From positions 1 through 51,777 of the forward strand of contig QZLA01000119.1 in NCBI GenBank assembly GCA_004796375.1: DNA of 51,777 bases, written 5' to 3'. The notes under the pieces were generated by a model, which had not been told where the DNA came from, made no database searches, and worked only from the letters and a program-made list of their open reading frames with translations. The position numbers were made by a program, and so were the translations under genes. This document shows positions 18,350-27,014 of this stretch, piece after piece (the stretch's first letter is position 1; each line of letters starts with the position of its first letter). The stretch comes from Desulfobacteraceae bacterium. GTDB lineage: Bacteria > Desulfobacterota > Desulfobacteria > Desulfobacterales > Desulfobacteraceae.

Positions 18350-19003
18350 ATGAACATCGATATCTACAACCAGCTTTGGCAGCGTATCGTTTTTTTAGAA
18401 TATGACCCCGGCCAGGTACTCAAGGAGCAGGTCCTGGCCGATGAGTTCGGTGTCAGCCGCACGCCGCTTCGGACCGTCCTGTTTCGCCTGGAATGGGAGC
18501 ACCTGGTCAAGATCCTGCCGAGGACCGGTATCCTGGTGATGGAACTGGAGCTGACGACCATCACCCATGTGTTCCAGGCCAGGCTCGAACTCGAATCGGT
18601 GATCGGGACCCTGGCTGCCGAGCGGTTTTCATCGGACAATATCAGCCGCCTGGACGCTTTGATCACCTCTTGTGAACGGCTGAACAATACCAAAGATCCA
18701 CATACTTTGGGGGATATCGATTTCAAGATCAAGGAACTGTTTTACGAAGCCGCGGGAAATCCATTTTTAATTGAAACTTCCCGGCGCCTGTATGCACTCA
18801 CCTTTCGCCTGTGGTATTACAATATGCTTCGGATGTCGACAGAAGACTGGTGCCTGGAGGTGGCATCGGTCAAATCAGACCTTATCTTACTCAAAGAGCT
18901 GCTGGAGGAGGGATCACCTCAAGAGGTCGGCAGGGCCAGGCACACCCAGCTGCTCAAGCATTTAAAGCGGATACAGGCCAAGTTCCTCGGTCTTTCCGAA
19001 TGA
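18350..19003 (+). CDS. GntR-family transcriptional regulator, FCD ligand-binding domain
   Basis: A 217-residue regulator. The N-terminal winged helix shows LKEQVLADEFGVSRTPLRTV (about residues 24-43), the GntR recognition motif, with the wing LPRTGILVMEL. An all-helical FCD domain follows (ITHVFQARLELESVIGTLAA onward), including an FKIKELFYEAAGNPF segment where metal and ligand usually bind. FCD members respond to small organic acids or amino acids. The start is supported by AAGGCAGCAG before the ATG. It is divergent from the FAD oxidase and is the obvious candidate to bind the palindrome between them. The rhodanese gene follows after about 25 bases and may be co-transcribed. Confidence 0.9.
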   Translation: MNIDIYNQLWQRIVFLEYDPGQVLKEQVLADEFGVSRTPLRTVLFRLEWEHLVKILPRTGILVMELELTTITHVFQARLELESVIGTLAAERFSSDNISRLDALITSCERLNNTKDPHTLGDIDFKIKELFYEAAGNPFLIETSRRLYALTFRLWYYNMLRMSTEDWCLEVASVKSDLILLKELLEEGSPQEVGRARHTQLLKHLKRIQAKFLGLSE

Positions 19004-19028
19004 TTTTCAGTAATAGGAGGGTATGGAT

Positions 19029-19724
19029 ATGATTTATCAACGCATCCTTACAACAATATGTGTTTTCATGGTTCTGGCAGGCGGACCGGCATGTTCATCC
19101 GATGCACCCAAAACTGAGAAGCCCCTTGTATCCGGCGAAATCATCAGCGGGTTCAGGGTGCTTGGGATCGATCCTGGACATGATCATCATGCCTACACGG
19201 TTTATCGAGGGGATTACGTCAAGTTTTTTCTGAAAGACGACGTAAAGATTCCTGTCCTCAAGATCCCAAGTATGTCCGTGGTGTTGCCCCTGACCCGGGA
19301 ATTTGAAAAGATCCCCATCATTAAAATGAAGCAGGCCGGCACCTATCCATTCAGCATTGGTCCCCTGGAAGGGACCATTACGGTGATCGAGTATGTTCAG
19401 GGCAATTATACAGAACTCAGTGCTGAACAGGGACAGGCGTTGATCAGGAAGCAAAAGCCGCTGATACTGGATGTCAGGACCCCAAAAGAGTATCGTATGG
19501 GACACCTGGAAGGGGCGATGCTGATTCCGGTTCAGCATCTGCAGCAGCGCCTCGGCGAACTGGCAGACCACAAGGAATCACCGATCCTGATCTATTGTGC
19601 CACGGGCAACCGGAGTACGGTAGCATCCAAAATTCTGATCGATAAGGGATTTTCAACCATCTACAACCTGAGGTGGGGAATCAAGGACTGGCACCGGCGA
19701 AAGTATCCGATTACCCGAAATTAA
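19029..19724 (+). CDS. Exported cupredoxin-like / rhodanese fusion protein
   Basis: 231 residues from ATG 19029, chosen because AGGAGG lies 8 bases before it but only 2 bases before the ATG at 19023. A signal peptide (MIYQRILTTICVFMVLAGG) ends at a cysteine, possibly a non-canonical lipobox. The next ~90 residues resemble a cupredoxin-type beta domain (HAYTVYRGDYVKFFL, KQAGTYPFSIG), but the Cys and Met copper ligands are missing at the usual place. The C-terminal half is a rhodanese domain, LILDVRTPKEYRMGHLEGA, with active-site loop CATGNRS, so the catalytic cysteine is present. A periplasmic sulfur-transfer or persulfide-binding role fits a sulfur-metabolising anaerobe, but this is inference. 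Confidence 0.82.
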   Translation: MIYQRILTTICVFMVLAGGPACSSDAPKTEKPLVSGEIISGFRVLGIDPGHDHHAYTVYRGDYVKFFLKDDVKIPVLKIPSMSVVLPLTREFEKIPIIKMKQAGTYPFSIGPLEGTITVIEYVQGNYTELSAEQGQALIRKQKPLILDVRTPKEYRMGHLEGAMLIPVQHLQQRLGELADHKESPILIYCATGNRSTVASKILIDKGFSTIYNLRWGIKDWHRRKYPITRN

Positions 19725-19750
19725 ACTGTTGCTAAGGTAAAGGAATACCG

Positions 19751-20950
19751 ATGAAGATCATTGTTCAGAAGTATGGCGGGTCCAGCGTGGCTGACACGGA
19801 AAAGCTTCAGCAGATCGTATCCCAGGTGACGCAGGCGTTGAATCAAGATACCCGGATCGCCATTGTGGTATCTGCCATGGGGAAAACTACGGACGGGCTG
19901 GTGTCTTTGGCACGATCTATATCCAGTCACCCTACGCGCAGGGAGATGGATATGCTGTTGTCCACAGGGGAGCGAACCACCATGGCCCTGCTGTGCATGG
20001 CATTTCATGAGCAGGGTATTGAGGCGGTATCTTTCACCGGGTCCCAGGCAGGCATCATCACCAATGACCGCCACAATGATGCCCGGGTGATCGAGGTGAG
20101 ACCCTTCAGGGTAATGGATGAGCTTGAAAAGGGCCGGGTGGTCGTGATCGGCGGTTTCCAAGGGGTGAGCTACAAACGCGACATCACTACGCTGGGACGG
20201 GGCGGGTCAGATACGACTGCCGTGGCACTTGCCGCTGCCCTGGACGCAGAAAGGTGTGAGATCTATTCCGACATTGACGGTGTATACTCGGCTGATCCGA
20301 CCATTGTCCAGGATGCCCGTCATATACCTGAACTGTCCTATCCGGTCATGCAGGAGATGAGCACGGCAGGGGCCAAGGTGCTTCATGCCCAGGCCGTTCA
20401 GTTTGCCAAAGAGAAAAACATTGCCATCTACGCGCGATCCGCATTTGATCCGGGCCGGGAAACCGTCATAAGGAAAATGGCCTCAGGTGTGATTAAAGGG
20501 GTCATCGGCGTGGCCAGTGAATCGGACATCACCCTGGTCAATATATGCGGTGACCCTATGCAGTCCCGCCTGCAGCAGGTCCTGACTTTTCTTGAATCGG
20601 AGCAGGTTCCCATCAAAGAACTTCACCTGGCACAGGGGCTTGAAGCAGGAAATAAAGTTTCCTTTGTGGTGTCTTCAAAAAATATTTATGGATGGGAGCG
20701 GATCCGGAAAGCCCTGGAAGATGAGCACGGGAAGAATATCCGTTTTGATTCCGATCTGTCTGCCGTCTCGCTGATTGGAGAGGGATTGAGCAAGGACAAT
20801 TCCATGGTTCTTGAAACCATGGACCTGTTCAATCAAAATGGAATCCGGTTCAAGGGAATGGTCACCACAAGTTTCAGGGTATCCGTCCTGGTGGATAAGG
20901 AGCGGATCAATGACTGCATCCGCATGTGTCATGAGAAGTGGCTGAACTAG
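19751..20950 (+). CDS. lysC: Aspartate kinase (aspartokinase)
   Basis: A 399-residue monofunctional aspartate kinase, the usual length. It starts [20 protein letters not shown], with the KYGGSS ATP-binding motif. [12 protein letters not shown], the substrate-binding [11 protein letters not shown], and the GGFQGV and [18 protein letters not shown] loops follow. Two ACT domains (about 265-399) would give feedback control by lysine and/or threonine. It phosphorylates aspartate, the first step to Lys, Thr, Met and diaminopimelate. AAAGGAATACCG precedes the ATG. Its stop overlaps the 3' end of the convergent DUF4126 gene by 4 bases. Confidence 0.95.
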   Translation: MKIIVQKYGGSSVADTEKLQQIVSQVTQALNQDTRIAIVVSAMGKTTDGLVSLARSISSHPTRREMDMLLSTGERTTMALLCMAFHEQGIEAVSFTGSQAGIITNDRHNDARVIEVRPFRVMDELEKGRVVVIGGFQGVSYKRDITTLGRGGSDTTAVALAAALDAERCEIYSDIDGVYSADPTIVQDARHIPELSYPVMQEMSTAGAKVLHAQAVQFAKEKNIAIYARSAFDPGRETVIRKMASGVIKGVIGVASESDITLVNICGDPMQSRLQQVLTFLESEQVPIKELHLAQGLEAGNKVSFVVSSKNIYGWERIRKALEDEHGKNIRFDSDLSAVSLIGEGLSKDNSMVLETMDLFNQNGIRFKGMVTTSFRVSVLVDKERINDCIRMCHEKWLN

Positions 20951-21759
20951 AACGAATTTTTAAGCAGGCTCTCCCGGCTCTGGTTGTATTCCTGTTCTGA
21001 GATCAGGCCCTTTTCCAGAAGGCGGCTCAACTCTTTGAGGCGCTGTTCCAGTGGGGAATGTTCATCCTGTCCCAAGGATGCCGTCCCTGAGGATATTCCC
21101 GTATCAGGATCGTCGTCCGGTTTCTGTCCTGCCGGACTCTCTGCGTTCCGGGGTTTTGCCCCAAACAGACGGGCAATTCCGGAGAATACCTTTTTAATCC
21201 CTTTCCAGATTTTTGGCAGGAGCCAGACAACCGCAACCAGGAAAACAGCAAACAGGCAAAGGAACAGGTAGGGATGTTTCAGGGCGGCCCAGAGACCGCC
21301 GATCACCGCAATATCTTCCAGTACCGAAGCGGTCCAGTTGGTCACCGGTTCCGGGGAGGTGTTGATTAAAAGCCGGGTGCCTGATTTGGTGGCATGGGCA
21401 CCTGCAGCGATGCCGCCGCCCACAATGCCTGCTGCCAGAGCAGCGGCCGGGCTGACATCGCCCACCGCGCCCGCAGCCATGAGGACACCAGCGGGTATGC
21501 GGATAAAGGTGTGAAGGGTATCCCAACCGGTATCCACACCCGGTGTTTTATCGGCAAAGAATTCGACACAGTACATGAATCCGGCCGCAATCAAGACCAC
21601 CGGATCCATGAGGATCTCCAGGTTCGGCGGAAGCACCATGTTGCCGGTTGTACCCATCAGGCCCAGGACCAGAATGGCGGCATAGAGATTGATGCCGCTG
21701 GCCCAGGCGGCTCCCATGGTCATTGAAATGGTGTTGATGATCTGGTCAAATGAATCCAT
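20947..21759 (-). CDS. DUF4126 membrane protein with C-terminal SHOCT-like tail
   Basis: A 270-residue integral membrane protein. The first ~190 residues hold several hydrophobic helices rich in Gly and Ala, including [20 protein letters not shown] and [20 protein letters not shown], and the [17 protein letters not shown] loop typical of DUF4126. A charged linker leads to a C-terminal [20 protein letters not shown] segment. This is a SHOCT-type helical hairpin (LxxLxxLxxxGxIxxxEF), often an oligomerisation tail. Function is unknown. No convincing ribosome site precedes the ATG, so the start is moderately certain. The gene ends convergent with lysC, overlapping it by 4 bases. Confidence 0.82.
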   Translation of the reverse strand: MDSFDQIINTISMTMGAAWASGINLYAAILVLGLMGTTGNMVLPPNLEILMDPVVLIAAGFMYCVEFFADKTPGVDTGWDTLHTFIRIPAGVLMAAGAVGDVSPAAALAAGIVGGGIAAGAHATKSGTRLLINTSPEPVTNWTASVLEDIAVIGGLWAALKHPYLFLCLFAVFLVAVVWLLPKIWKGIKKVFSGIARLFGAKPRNAESPAGQKPDDDPDTGISSGTASLGQDEHSPLEQRLKELSRLLEKGLISEQEYNQSRESLLKNSF

Positions 21760-21845
21760 GGGTTCAGGAAACCATAAAAACCTTAGAATTACAAGCGATT
21801 TTCAGGGCAATCCAGGCCGGGTGTGTCAGGCATCCCGGCCCTATA

Positions 21846-22661
21846 TCAGAATCTTAAGGTCTCACCGTCATTGGGAATCATCACTTTTGAAGATAGATCA
21901 TATGTTTCAAGTGCCTCTTTGAGTATCGGCCTGGTGGTTGAACAGTGATTCAAGGCATCCATATGATTGGCCACCACCATTCCCGGTGCCTTTTGAATAA
22001 AGGTGATGATCTCTTCCATGGGCATCAGTATGGAACCGCCGATATCCAGAGCGGCACTGCCGCATGCCGCAATGGCAATGTCCGGTTGAAGCCGGGTCAG
22101 TGCCTGTTCAACATCCTGTGTATACACCGTATCTCCAGTGATGTAGACAGAAGGGGATCCATCCAGTTCCAGGTAGAACCCGCAGCCGTTGGCCATCAGG
22201 TGCCTTGTCCAACTGTGGCCATGGCGGGCCGGAACCGCCGTGATGGTGCCTATGGGCAGCCTGCTGCCGCCTGTGTCCTCAAGAGGGGTGGGGTTCCATT
22301 TTTCCAGGCCCAGCACGACATCCATTCCTTTGCGCTTGAGGAAGCGGGAATCATTTGCCGGGCAGATCACAGGTATTCCCCTTTCTTTCAGAAATGAGGC
22401 ACCTGCAGGGTCAAGGTGGTCAGTATGGGTCAACGGGTCAATCCCCCATTTCTGTGAGTGGGTCAACAGGCACAGCGTGACCTTGGCCAGAAGTTCATCA
22501 GCATTTGGCGGAAGGTTTACCAAAGGATTGCGCTGTGCTCTATGTTTGAGATATGAAAAGGGCGGTAATGTTGATTTTGGCCCGAGCATCGGATCCACAA
22601 GGATATGGTGTTGTCCGGACTCAATGATACATGTCGCGTTTCTTAGGTGGTGTATTTTCAT
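21846..22661 (-). CDS. UlaG-like metallo-beta-lactamase-fold hydrolase
   Basis: 271 residues from the ATG at 22661, chosen over in-frame upstream codons because GAGGA lies 5 bases ahead of it. It begins MKIHHLRNATCIIESGQHHI, the pattern of UPF0173/UlaG-type enzymes. TDHLDPAGASFLKERGIPVI supplies an HxD-like metal motif, VPARHGHSW a further histidine pair, and YITGDTVYTQDVEQAL the bridging aspartate. The terminal NHMDALNH has the last histidine. Substrate cannot be inferred. The gene is divergent from a GlxA-type regulator 144 bases away, which may control it. Confidence 0.85.
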   Translation of the reverse strand: MKIHHLRNATCIIESGQHHILVDPMLGPKSTLPPFSYLKHRAQRNPLVNLPPNADELLAKVTLCLLTHSQKWGIDPLTHTDHLDPAGASFLKERGIPVICPANDSRFLKRKGMDVVLGLEKWNPTPLEDTGGSRLPIGTITAVPARHGHSWTRHLMANGCGFYLELDGSPSVYITGDTVYTQDVEQALTRLQPDIAIAACGSAALDIGGSILMPMEEIITFIQKAPGMVVANHMDALNHCSTTRPILKEALETYDLSSKVMIPNDGETLRF

Positions 22662-22733
22662 GGTGTTCCTCACAATTCGGTTAAAATGTGGTGTCATCAT
22701 AAAGGGATCAGGCTCGATTTTGAAGTGTCGGGA

Positions 22734-22762
22734 TTGACAAAAAGCGTGCGATTCAGGACAAT
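22734..22762 (+). promoter_or_regulatory. Possible promoter of the GlxA-type regulator
   Basis: TTGACA at 22734-22739 is a perfect -35 box. GACAAT at 22757-22762, 17 bases on, is a 4-of-6 -10 match. It lies between the divergent hydrolase and AraC-type regulator genes, about 45 bases ahead of the regulator start. Confidence 0.35.
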
Positions 22763-22805
22763 AATTCCAAATGGTTCATGATTCAAACCAGGAAAGGCGT
22801 TATCC

Positions 22806-23783
22806 ATGGTGAATGTTTCTGTTTTAGCGGTCGACAACTGCATGAAATCCAGTATTACCGGACCCCACGACATATGGTCGGTGGCGTCCATCCAGTGGCG
22901 GCAGATGGCCGGGAAGGCAAGCGGCGACCTGTTTCATGTCCAAATCATCACAGGTACCGGGAAACCGGTTCGCTGTTTCAACGGCACCGTTGTTGAACCG
23001 GATCAGGGCATGTCAGAGGACATCGAATCTGATGTGGTTTTTATTCCGGTAATATACGGTTCGCTTGAACCCCTTCTGAATGATGGTCCGATGATTGACT
23101 GGCTGATCCTTCAGCACCAGAGGGGAGCGGTCATTTGTGCCGTGTGTGCAGGCGTATTTCTTGCAGCACAAACGGGTCTTCTGGAGAATCGGTGCGCTAC
23201 AACCCACTGGCATCTGGCCCGAGAATTTCAGCAGCGATTTCCCGGGGTGACCCTCAAGCAGGAGAAGATGGTGGTAGATGAAGGGGATTTTATCACCGCC
23301 GGAGGTGTGACCGCATATATGGATCTGTCACTTCACCTCTGCAGCCTGTTCGGTTCCAGGGAGCTGTCCGCCAATGTGTCCAAGATATTACTGATCGATC
23401 CTGCAAGGCAGTCCCAATCACCCTACCAGGCATTCCATTTTAATTTGAACCACGGGGATAAACCCATCCTGAAAGTGCAGGAATGGATGCAGCAGCATGC
23501 ATCTGACCCTATGACAGTCCCTGCTTTGGCCGACCGGGCAGGGCTGGGTCATCGTACCTTTAACCGCCGGTTTAAAAAGGCCACCGGCGATACCCCTTTA
23601 GAGTATCTCCAGCAACTGCGTATCGACATGGCCCGCAATCAACTGGTATTCACACGGGAATCGATCGATACCATCACCTATGCCACAGGGTATGAGGATG
23701 TCAGTTCATTTAGACGGTTGTTTAAACGGGCCACGGGACTGTCTCCAACAGCCTACCGCAGAAAGTTCAGGCGGGATGGGTGA
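22806..23783 (+). CDS. GlxA-family regulator: DJ-1/PfpI-like domain plus AraC HTH
   Basis: A 325-residue protein. The N-terminal ~195 residues are a class-I amidotransferase-like (DJ-1/PfpI) domain with the nucleophile-elbow-like VICAVCAGVFLAAQTGLL and the ATTHWHLA segment. The C-terminal ~100 residues form a double AraC helix-turn-helix: VPALADRAGLGHRTFNRRFK, then the terminal SFRRLFKRATGLSPTAYRR. GlxA-type regulators usually activate nearby catabolic genes, often for amines such as carnitine or arginine. The divergent UlaG-like hydrolase is the natural target. It ends 9 bases before the convergent HD-GYP gene. Confidence 0.9.
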   Translation: MVNVSVLAVDNCMKSSITGPHDIWSVASIQWRQMAGKASGDLFHVQIITGTGKPVRCFNGTVVEPDQGMSEDIESDVVFIPVIYGSLEPLLNDGPMIDWLILQHQRGAVICAVCAGVFLAAQTGLLENRCATTHWHLAREFQQRFPGVTLKQEKMVVDEGDFITAGGVTAYMDLSLHLCSLFGSRELSANVSKILLIDPARQSQSPYQAFHFNLNHGDKPILKVQEWMQQHASDPMTVPALADRAGLGHRTFNRRFKKATGDTPLEYLQQLRIDMARNQLVFTRESIDTITYATGYEDVSSFRRLFKRATGLSPTAYRRKFRRDG

Positions 23784-23791
23784 TGGTCTGA

Positions 23792-25831
23792 TTATCCTTC
23801 ACTGACAAATTTGCCCATGAAGATCTCCCGAAGTTCACCATGACCCTTTTCGGTTTCATCCCTGAACTCCTCGGCAATGGATTTAATGGTGTCTTCAATC
23901 GCAAAAAACGCATCCACGAGGGTCGGATCAAAGAAGGAACTCTGTCCGGCCTTGATAATGGTCATGGCGTGATCATGGGAAAAGGGCTGCTTGTAGCATC
24001 GCTTGCTGATCAGGGCATCATAGACATCACAGATGCTCATGATCCGACCTGATAAGGGGATCATGTCTTTTGACAACCCTTGGGGATAGCCGGTGCCATC
24101 CCAGCGTTCATGATGGGCGCCGGCAATTTCAGCCCCCATTTTCAGATAGTTGTCACCCTTGATCTTTTTGGCGGCCCTGATGATGGTGTCCCTGCCATAG
24201 GATGCGTGAAGCTTCATCAACTCAAATTCCTCAGGGGTCAGGCTGCCCGGTTTGAGAAGAATCCGATCAGGGATACCGACTTTTCCAATGTCATGCAGCG
24301 GGACGGACAGGTAGAGCATTTCGATATAGTCATTGGTTAAAACATTGGCAAAGTGTCCGCTTTCCCGGAGATAATCGGCCAGTGCCCGGGCATAATTCTG
24401 GGTGCGCTTGATGTGCTGTCCGGTTTCTGAATCCCGGGTTTCAACCAGGCTGACCAGCGCCTCTATGGTGAGTTGCTGTGAATCGACCAGCTTTTTGAAC
24501 CAGACAAAGGATGCCCGTCTCGCCAGGGCATACCTGAAAAATGAGATAAATGAGAACTGAAATATGGCGGTCACCAGGGGCAACCCCGGTGGGACATAGA
24601 CAGAAAAGCCCATGAATCCGATAATACTTCCTACCAGTAAAATACAGCTCCATAGAAATGTTGCAATAAACAACCGTGACGGGGAAACAGATCGTGCAAA
24701 CATGAACATCATCAGGGCGCCGGTGAGCAGACAAAGGGCCAATACCAGCTGAGGGGTCCAGATCGGCCGGATGATCGGCCGGTTCTGGTAAATACTGCTC
24801 AGCACCACTGCATGGGTTTCAACACCGGGGAATTGTGAATCAAACAGGGTTTGATGGCGATCAGACAGCCCGACAGCCGAGGAACCGATCAGAACCGTAT
24901 GGTTTTTAAGCTGTTCGACTGAAAAACTTCCGTTTAATATCTCTACGGCGGAAACATAGGAGTGGGTTCTGGAAGGGCCACTAAAGCGAAGTTGAACATA
25001 TCCATCCGCCGTGATCGGGATTTTAAAATCACCGGCCAGGATATGGTAGCCGTAACCATCTTTGTCAATCCGGGCGGTATGGATACCGGCCGATCTAAGG
25101 AGTACCGCCAGGGAAAAATGGGCAAATATCCGGTCCTGGTACCTGAGAAGCAGCGGTGCTTTTCTCAGCAACCCGTCACTGTCATACCGGTTGTTGGTAA
25201 AGCCGATATGATTATACGCCTTTTCAATTTCAAATGTGTTGCAGAGGATGCCAGTAGCATCGTGAAGCTTCAGTGCGTCAACAGATCCTGACAGTTCAAG
25301 GGGAAGAAAATCACACACCGATTCTTTGTTGAAGTGATCAAAATAAAAGTATCTGGATCCGACCACGTCATGGTCACGAATTACGGCGGACAGGTATCCG
25401 TCATTATCCATGAGGGTTTGGGGAGCACCAGAGAAAGTTAGCGGCAGGTCAAAGTCGAATTTAAACTGTTTCTGGATGTTTTTCAGCGAGGTTCGGTCCG
25501 GTTCCGGCAGGATAATATCCATCCCGATGACCCGGGGCTTGAATCTACCGATGGCATCCACCAGCTGGGCCAGGCGATACCTGGGCCATGGCCACTGTCC
25601 CACGGCTGACAGGCTCTTTTCGTCGATGTCAACAATGGTAATGGCATCAGAAGCGCCGGGTGAGGCGCTCATTCTCATCAACCGGTCGTACACCGGATAG
25701 TCAAGGATGGTTGCATACTCATGATTAAAAAATGAGAATAACCCGCTGATGAGGGTGGTCAGGACAATAAACGTCAGGATAAACCAGTGCGCAGGTCCTG
25801 TGGTCCGGTCTGTGATTAAATTGAATTTCAA
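23792..25831 (-). CDS. CHASE2 sensor / HD-GYP cyclic-di-GMP phosphodiesterase
   Basis: A 679-residue membrane protein. An N-terminal helix (about 15-34) leads into a large periplasmic CHASE2 domain (AITIVDIDEKSLSAVGQWPW, then VIGMDIILPEPDRTS). Three membrane helices follow (about 360-440). The cytoplasmic HD-GYP domain has ETGQHIKRTQNYA, LHDIGKVGIPDRILLKPG, HHERWDGTGYPQGLS and ICDVYDAL, so the metal and GYP motifs are complete. It should hydrolyse cyclic di-GMP in response to an extracytoplasmic signal. The start codon is TTG, 7 bases after the OmpA-like stop. It is the last gene of a fecR-ompA-CHASE2 operon. Confidence 0.92.
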   Translation of the reverse strand: MKFNLITDRTTGPAHWFILTFIVLTTLISGLFSFFNHEYATILDYPVYDRLMRMSASPGASDAITIVDIDEKSLSAVGQWPWPRYRLAQLVDAIGRFKPRVIGMDIILPEPDRTSLKNIQKQFKFDFDLPLTFSGAPQTLMDNDGYLSAVIRDHDVVGSRYFYFDHFNKESVCDFLPLELSGSVDALKLHDATGILCNTFEIEKAYNHIGFTNNRYDSDGLLRKAPLLLRYQDRIFAHFSLAVLLRSAGIHTARIDKDGYGYHILAGDFKIPITADGYVQLRFSGPSRTHSYVSAVEILNGSFSVEQLKNHTVLIGSSAVGLSDRHQTLFDSQFPGVETHAVVLSSIYQNRPIIRPIWTPQLVLALCLLTGALMMFMFARSVSPSRLFIATFLWSCILLVGSIIGFMGFSVYVPPGLPLVTAIFQFSFISFFRYALARRASFVWFKKLVDSQQLTIEALVSLVETRDSETGQHIKRTQNYARALADYLRESGHFANVLTNDYIEMLYLSVPLHDIGKVGIPDRILLKPGSLTPEEFELMKLHASYGRDTIIRAAKKIKGDNYLKMGAEIAGAHHERWDGTGYPQGLSKDMIPLSGRIMSICDVYDALISKRCYKQPFSHDHAMTIIKAGQSSFFDPTLVDAFFAIEDTIKSIAEEFRDETEKGHGELREIFMGKFVSEG

Positions 25832-25838
25832 TGTCGTG

Positions 25839-26429
25839 TTATCTGATCATGATTTCGACACGGCGATTTTTATCCTCAGACACATTATCGCTGGTAACAA
25901 TCAGGGGATCATTCTCTCCAAAGGATTGGATGGTCATGTTTTTCATGGACAGGTCCGTCTCCTTGAGCATATCGCCGACAGATTGCGCCCGTTCCAAAGC
26001 CAGTTTATAGTTGTAGTCAGCATCGCCTTTGGAATCGGTATGCCCGATGACGTTAATCTCACAGGGTTCCCGCTCTTTGGCGGTTTCAATGATTTTTGGG
26101 ATCAATGCCAGGGATTCATCAGTTAACTCGGTAGAGTTATATTTGAAATAGAGTATGAAAGATACCGGTTTGAGGGGTTCCGCCTTGAGCAGGGCCTGGT
26201 GATCCTGATTGATTTTATCAGGATCGGCTTTTTTTGCGGTGAGCTTGGAGGTGTCATCCTTTACCTGGGTATAGGTGTATGGCTCATCCAGCGTGGTGGT
26301 GTCGGATTGACTCTTGACAACGACACTGCCTGTGGTGCCGTCATCCTCAGGCAGAAGGACGACAGTGGTCTTAGTACCGCAGGATACAAGCAGAAGCATG
26401 GTAATACCGATGCAGAAATAGCGTAACAT
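25839..26429 (-). CDS. OmpA-family peptidoglycan-binding lipoprotein
   Basis: 196 residues. The lipoprotein signal ends in LLLVSC with the lipidated Cys at 17. A low-complexity linker (Ser, Thr, Asp) runs to about 85. An OmpA C-terminal domain follows, ILYFKYNSTELTDESLALIP then VIGHTDSKGDADYNYKLALE, carrying the Asp and later Arg that hold diaminopimelate. It should sit in the outer or inner membrane and grip peptidoglycan. TTAGGAGTCTTAAG precedes the ATG. It lies between fecR-like and CHASE2/HD-GYP genes with short gaps, so it probably works in the same envelope-sensing pathway. Confidence 0.9.
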   Translation of the reverse strand: MLRYFCIGITMLLLVSCGTKTTVVLLPEDDGTTGSVVVKSQSDTTTLDEPYTYTQVKDDTSKLTAKKADPDKINQDHQALLKAEPLKPVSFILYFKYNSTELTDESLALIPKIIETAKEREPCEINVIGHTDSKGDADYNYKLALERAQSVGDMLKETDLSMKNMTIQSFGENDPLIVTSDNVSEDKNRRVEIMIR

Positions 26430-26447
26430 CTTAAGACTCCTAAATAG

Positions 26448-26900
26448 TTATTCAACCGTTATGAGAAAACGTGTACCACGAATACCCACCGATGCACGCG
26501 GTGTGGACAGGTTCACCGCCTCGGGAGCCAGTTTCCCGATTCTTCCGGAATTGTATATCGCAGACCCCTGCTTCAGATAAACTTTGAAATCGTATTGGTT
26601 CAATCCGGGTTCAAACGCATAACCGTCCAGCTTGAATTCGGTTTTCGGGCCCACAGCAAAGGTGGTTCCATCGCTGAAAATGATACCGGCCGTGCCCTGT
26701 TCTCCCGTGATGACCGTATCCGTCAGGGCAAGGTGGTCTCCCACTTTTGCCTCAATTGCCGTTTCCCCCCGCTGAACAATGACCTTTCCGGAGATATTTT
26801 TAATCATTCCGACCTGGGATTGTGCCATGACAGGAGTGGTCCAGGCACAAACGGATAGGAACAAAACGACTACGCCAGTGATTTTGATCGCGTTTTTCAT
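26448..26900 (-). CDS. Periplasmic FecR-domain protein
   Basis: A 150-residue exported protein with a signal peptide cut near VMA-QS at 26. The mature part is one FecR beta domain: GMIKNISGKVIVQRGETAIE, then the GDHLALTDTVITGEQGTAGI pattern and the end PRASVGIRGTRFLITVE. FecR domains of this stand-alone kind occur with OmpA and CHASE2 proteins in many proteobacteria. Their ligand is unknown, and here there is no sigma factor partner of the FecI type. AGGAA lies 8 bases before the ATG. It is the first gene of the operon. Confidence 0.9.
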   Translation of the reverse strand: MKNAIKITGVVVLFLSVCAWTTPVMAQSQVGMIKNISGKVIVQRGETAIEAKVGDHLALTDTVITGEQGTAGIIFSDGTTFAVGPKTEFKLDGYAFEPGLNQYDFKVYLKQGSAIYNSGRIGKLAPEAVNLSTPRASVGIRGTRFLITVE

Positions 26901-26928
26901 AATTGATTCCTAATTGAGATAAAGAGTG

Positions 26929-26947
26929 TTGACCTAGAATATGTCAA
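26929..26947. promoter_or_regulatory. TTGAC-N9-GTCAA inverted repeat over the fecR promoter region
   Basis: The half-sites at 26929-26933 and 26943-26947 are exact reverse complements. On the minus strand the distal one forms a perfect TTGACA -35 box (complement of 26942-26947) for the fecR-ompA-HD-GYP operon. No strong -10 follows at 17 bases (CTTTAT). It could be an operator or chance. Confidence 0.3.
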
Positions 26948-27014
26948 ACTATTTCAAATAAATCAATCACAAAATTGAATCAGGTGGTTTAAAACAGGTG
27001 AGCTGTTCCATAAG

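Noticed and set aside
22189-22737. 182-residue open frame opposite the UlaG-like hydrolase
   Set aside because: The hydrolase has a good ribosome site and metal motifs, while this frame has only a chance run.
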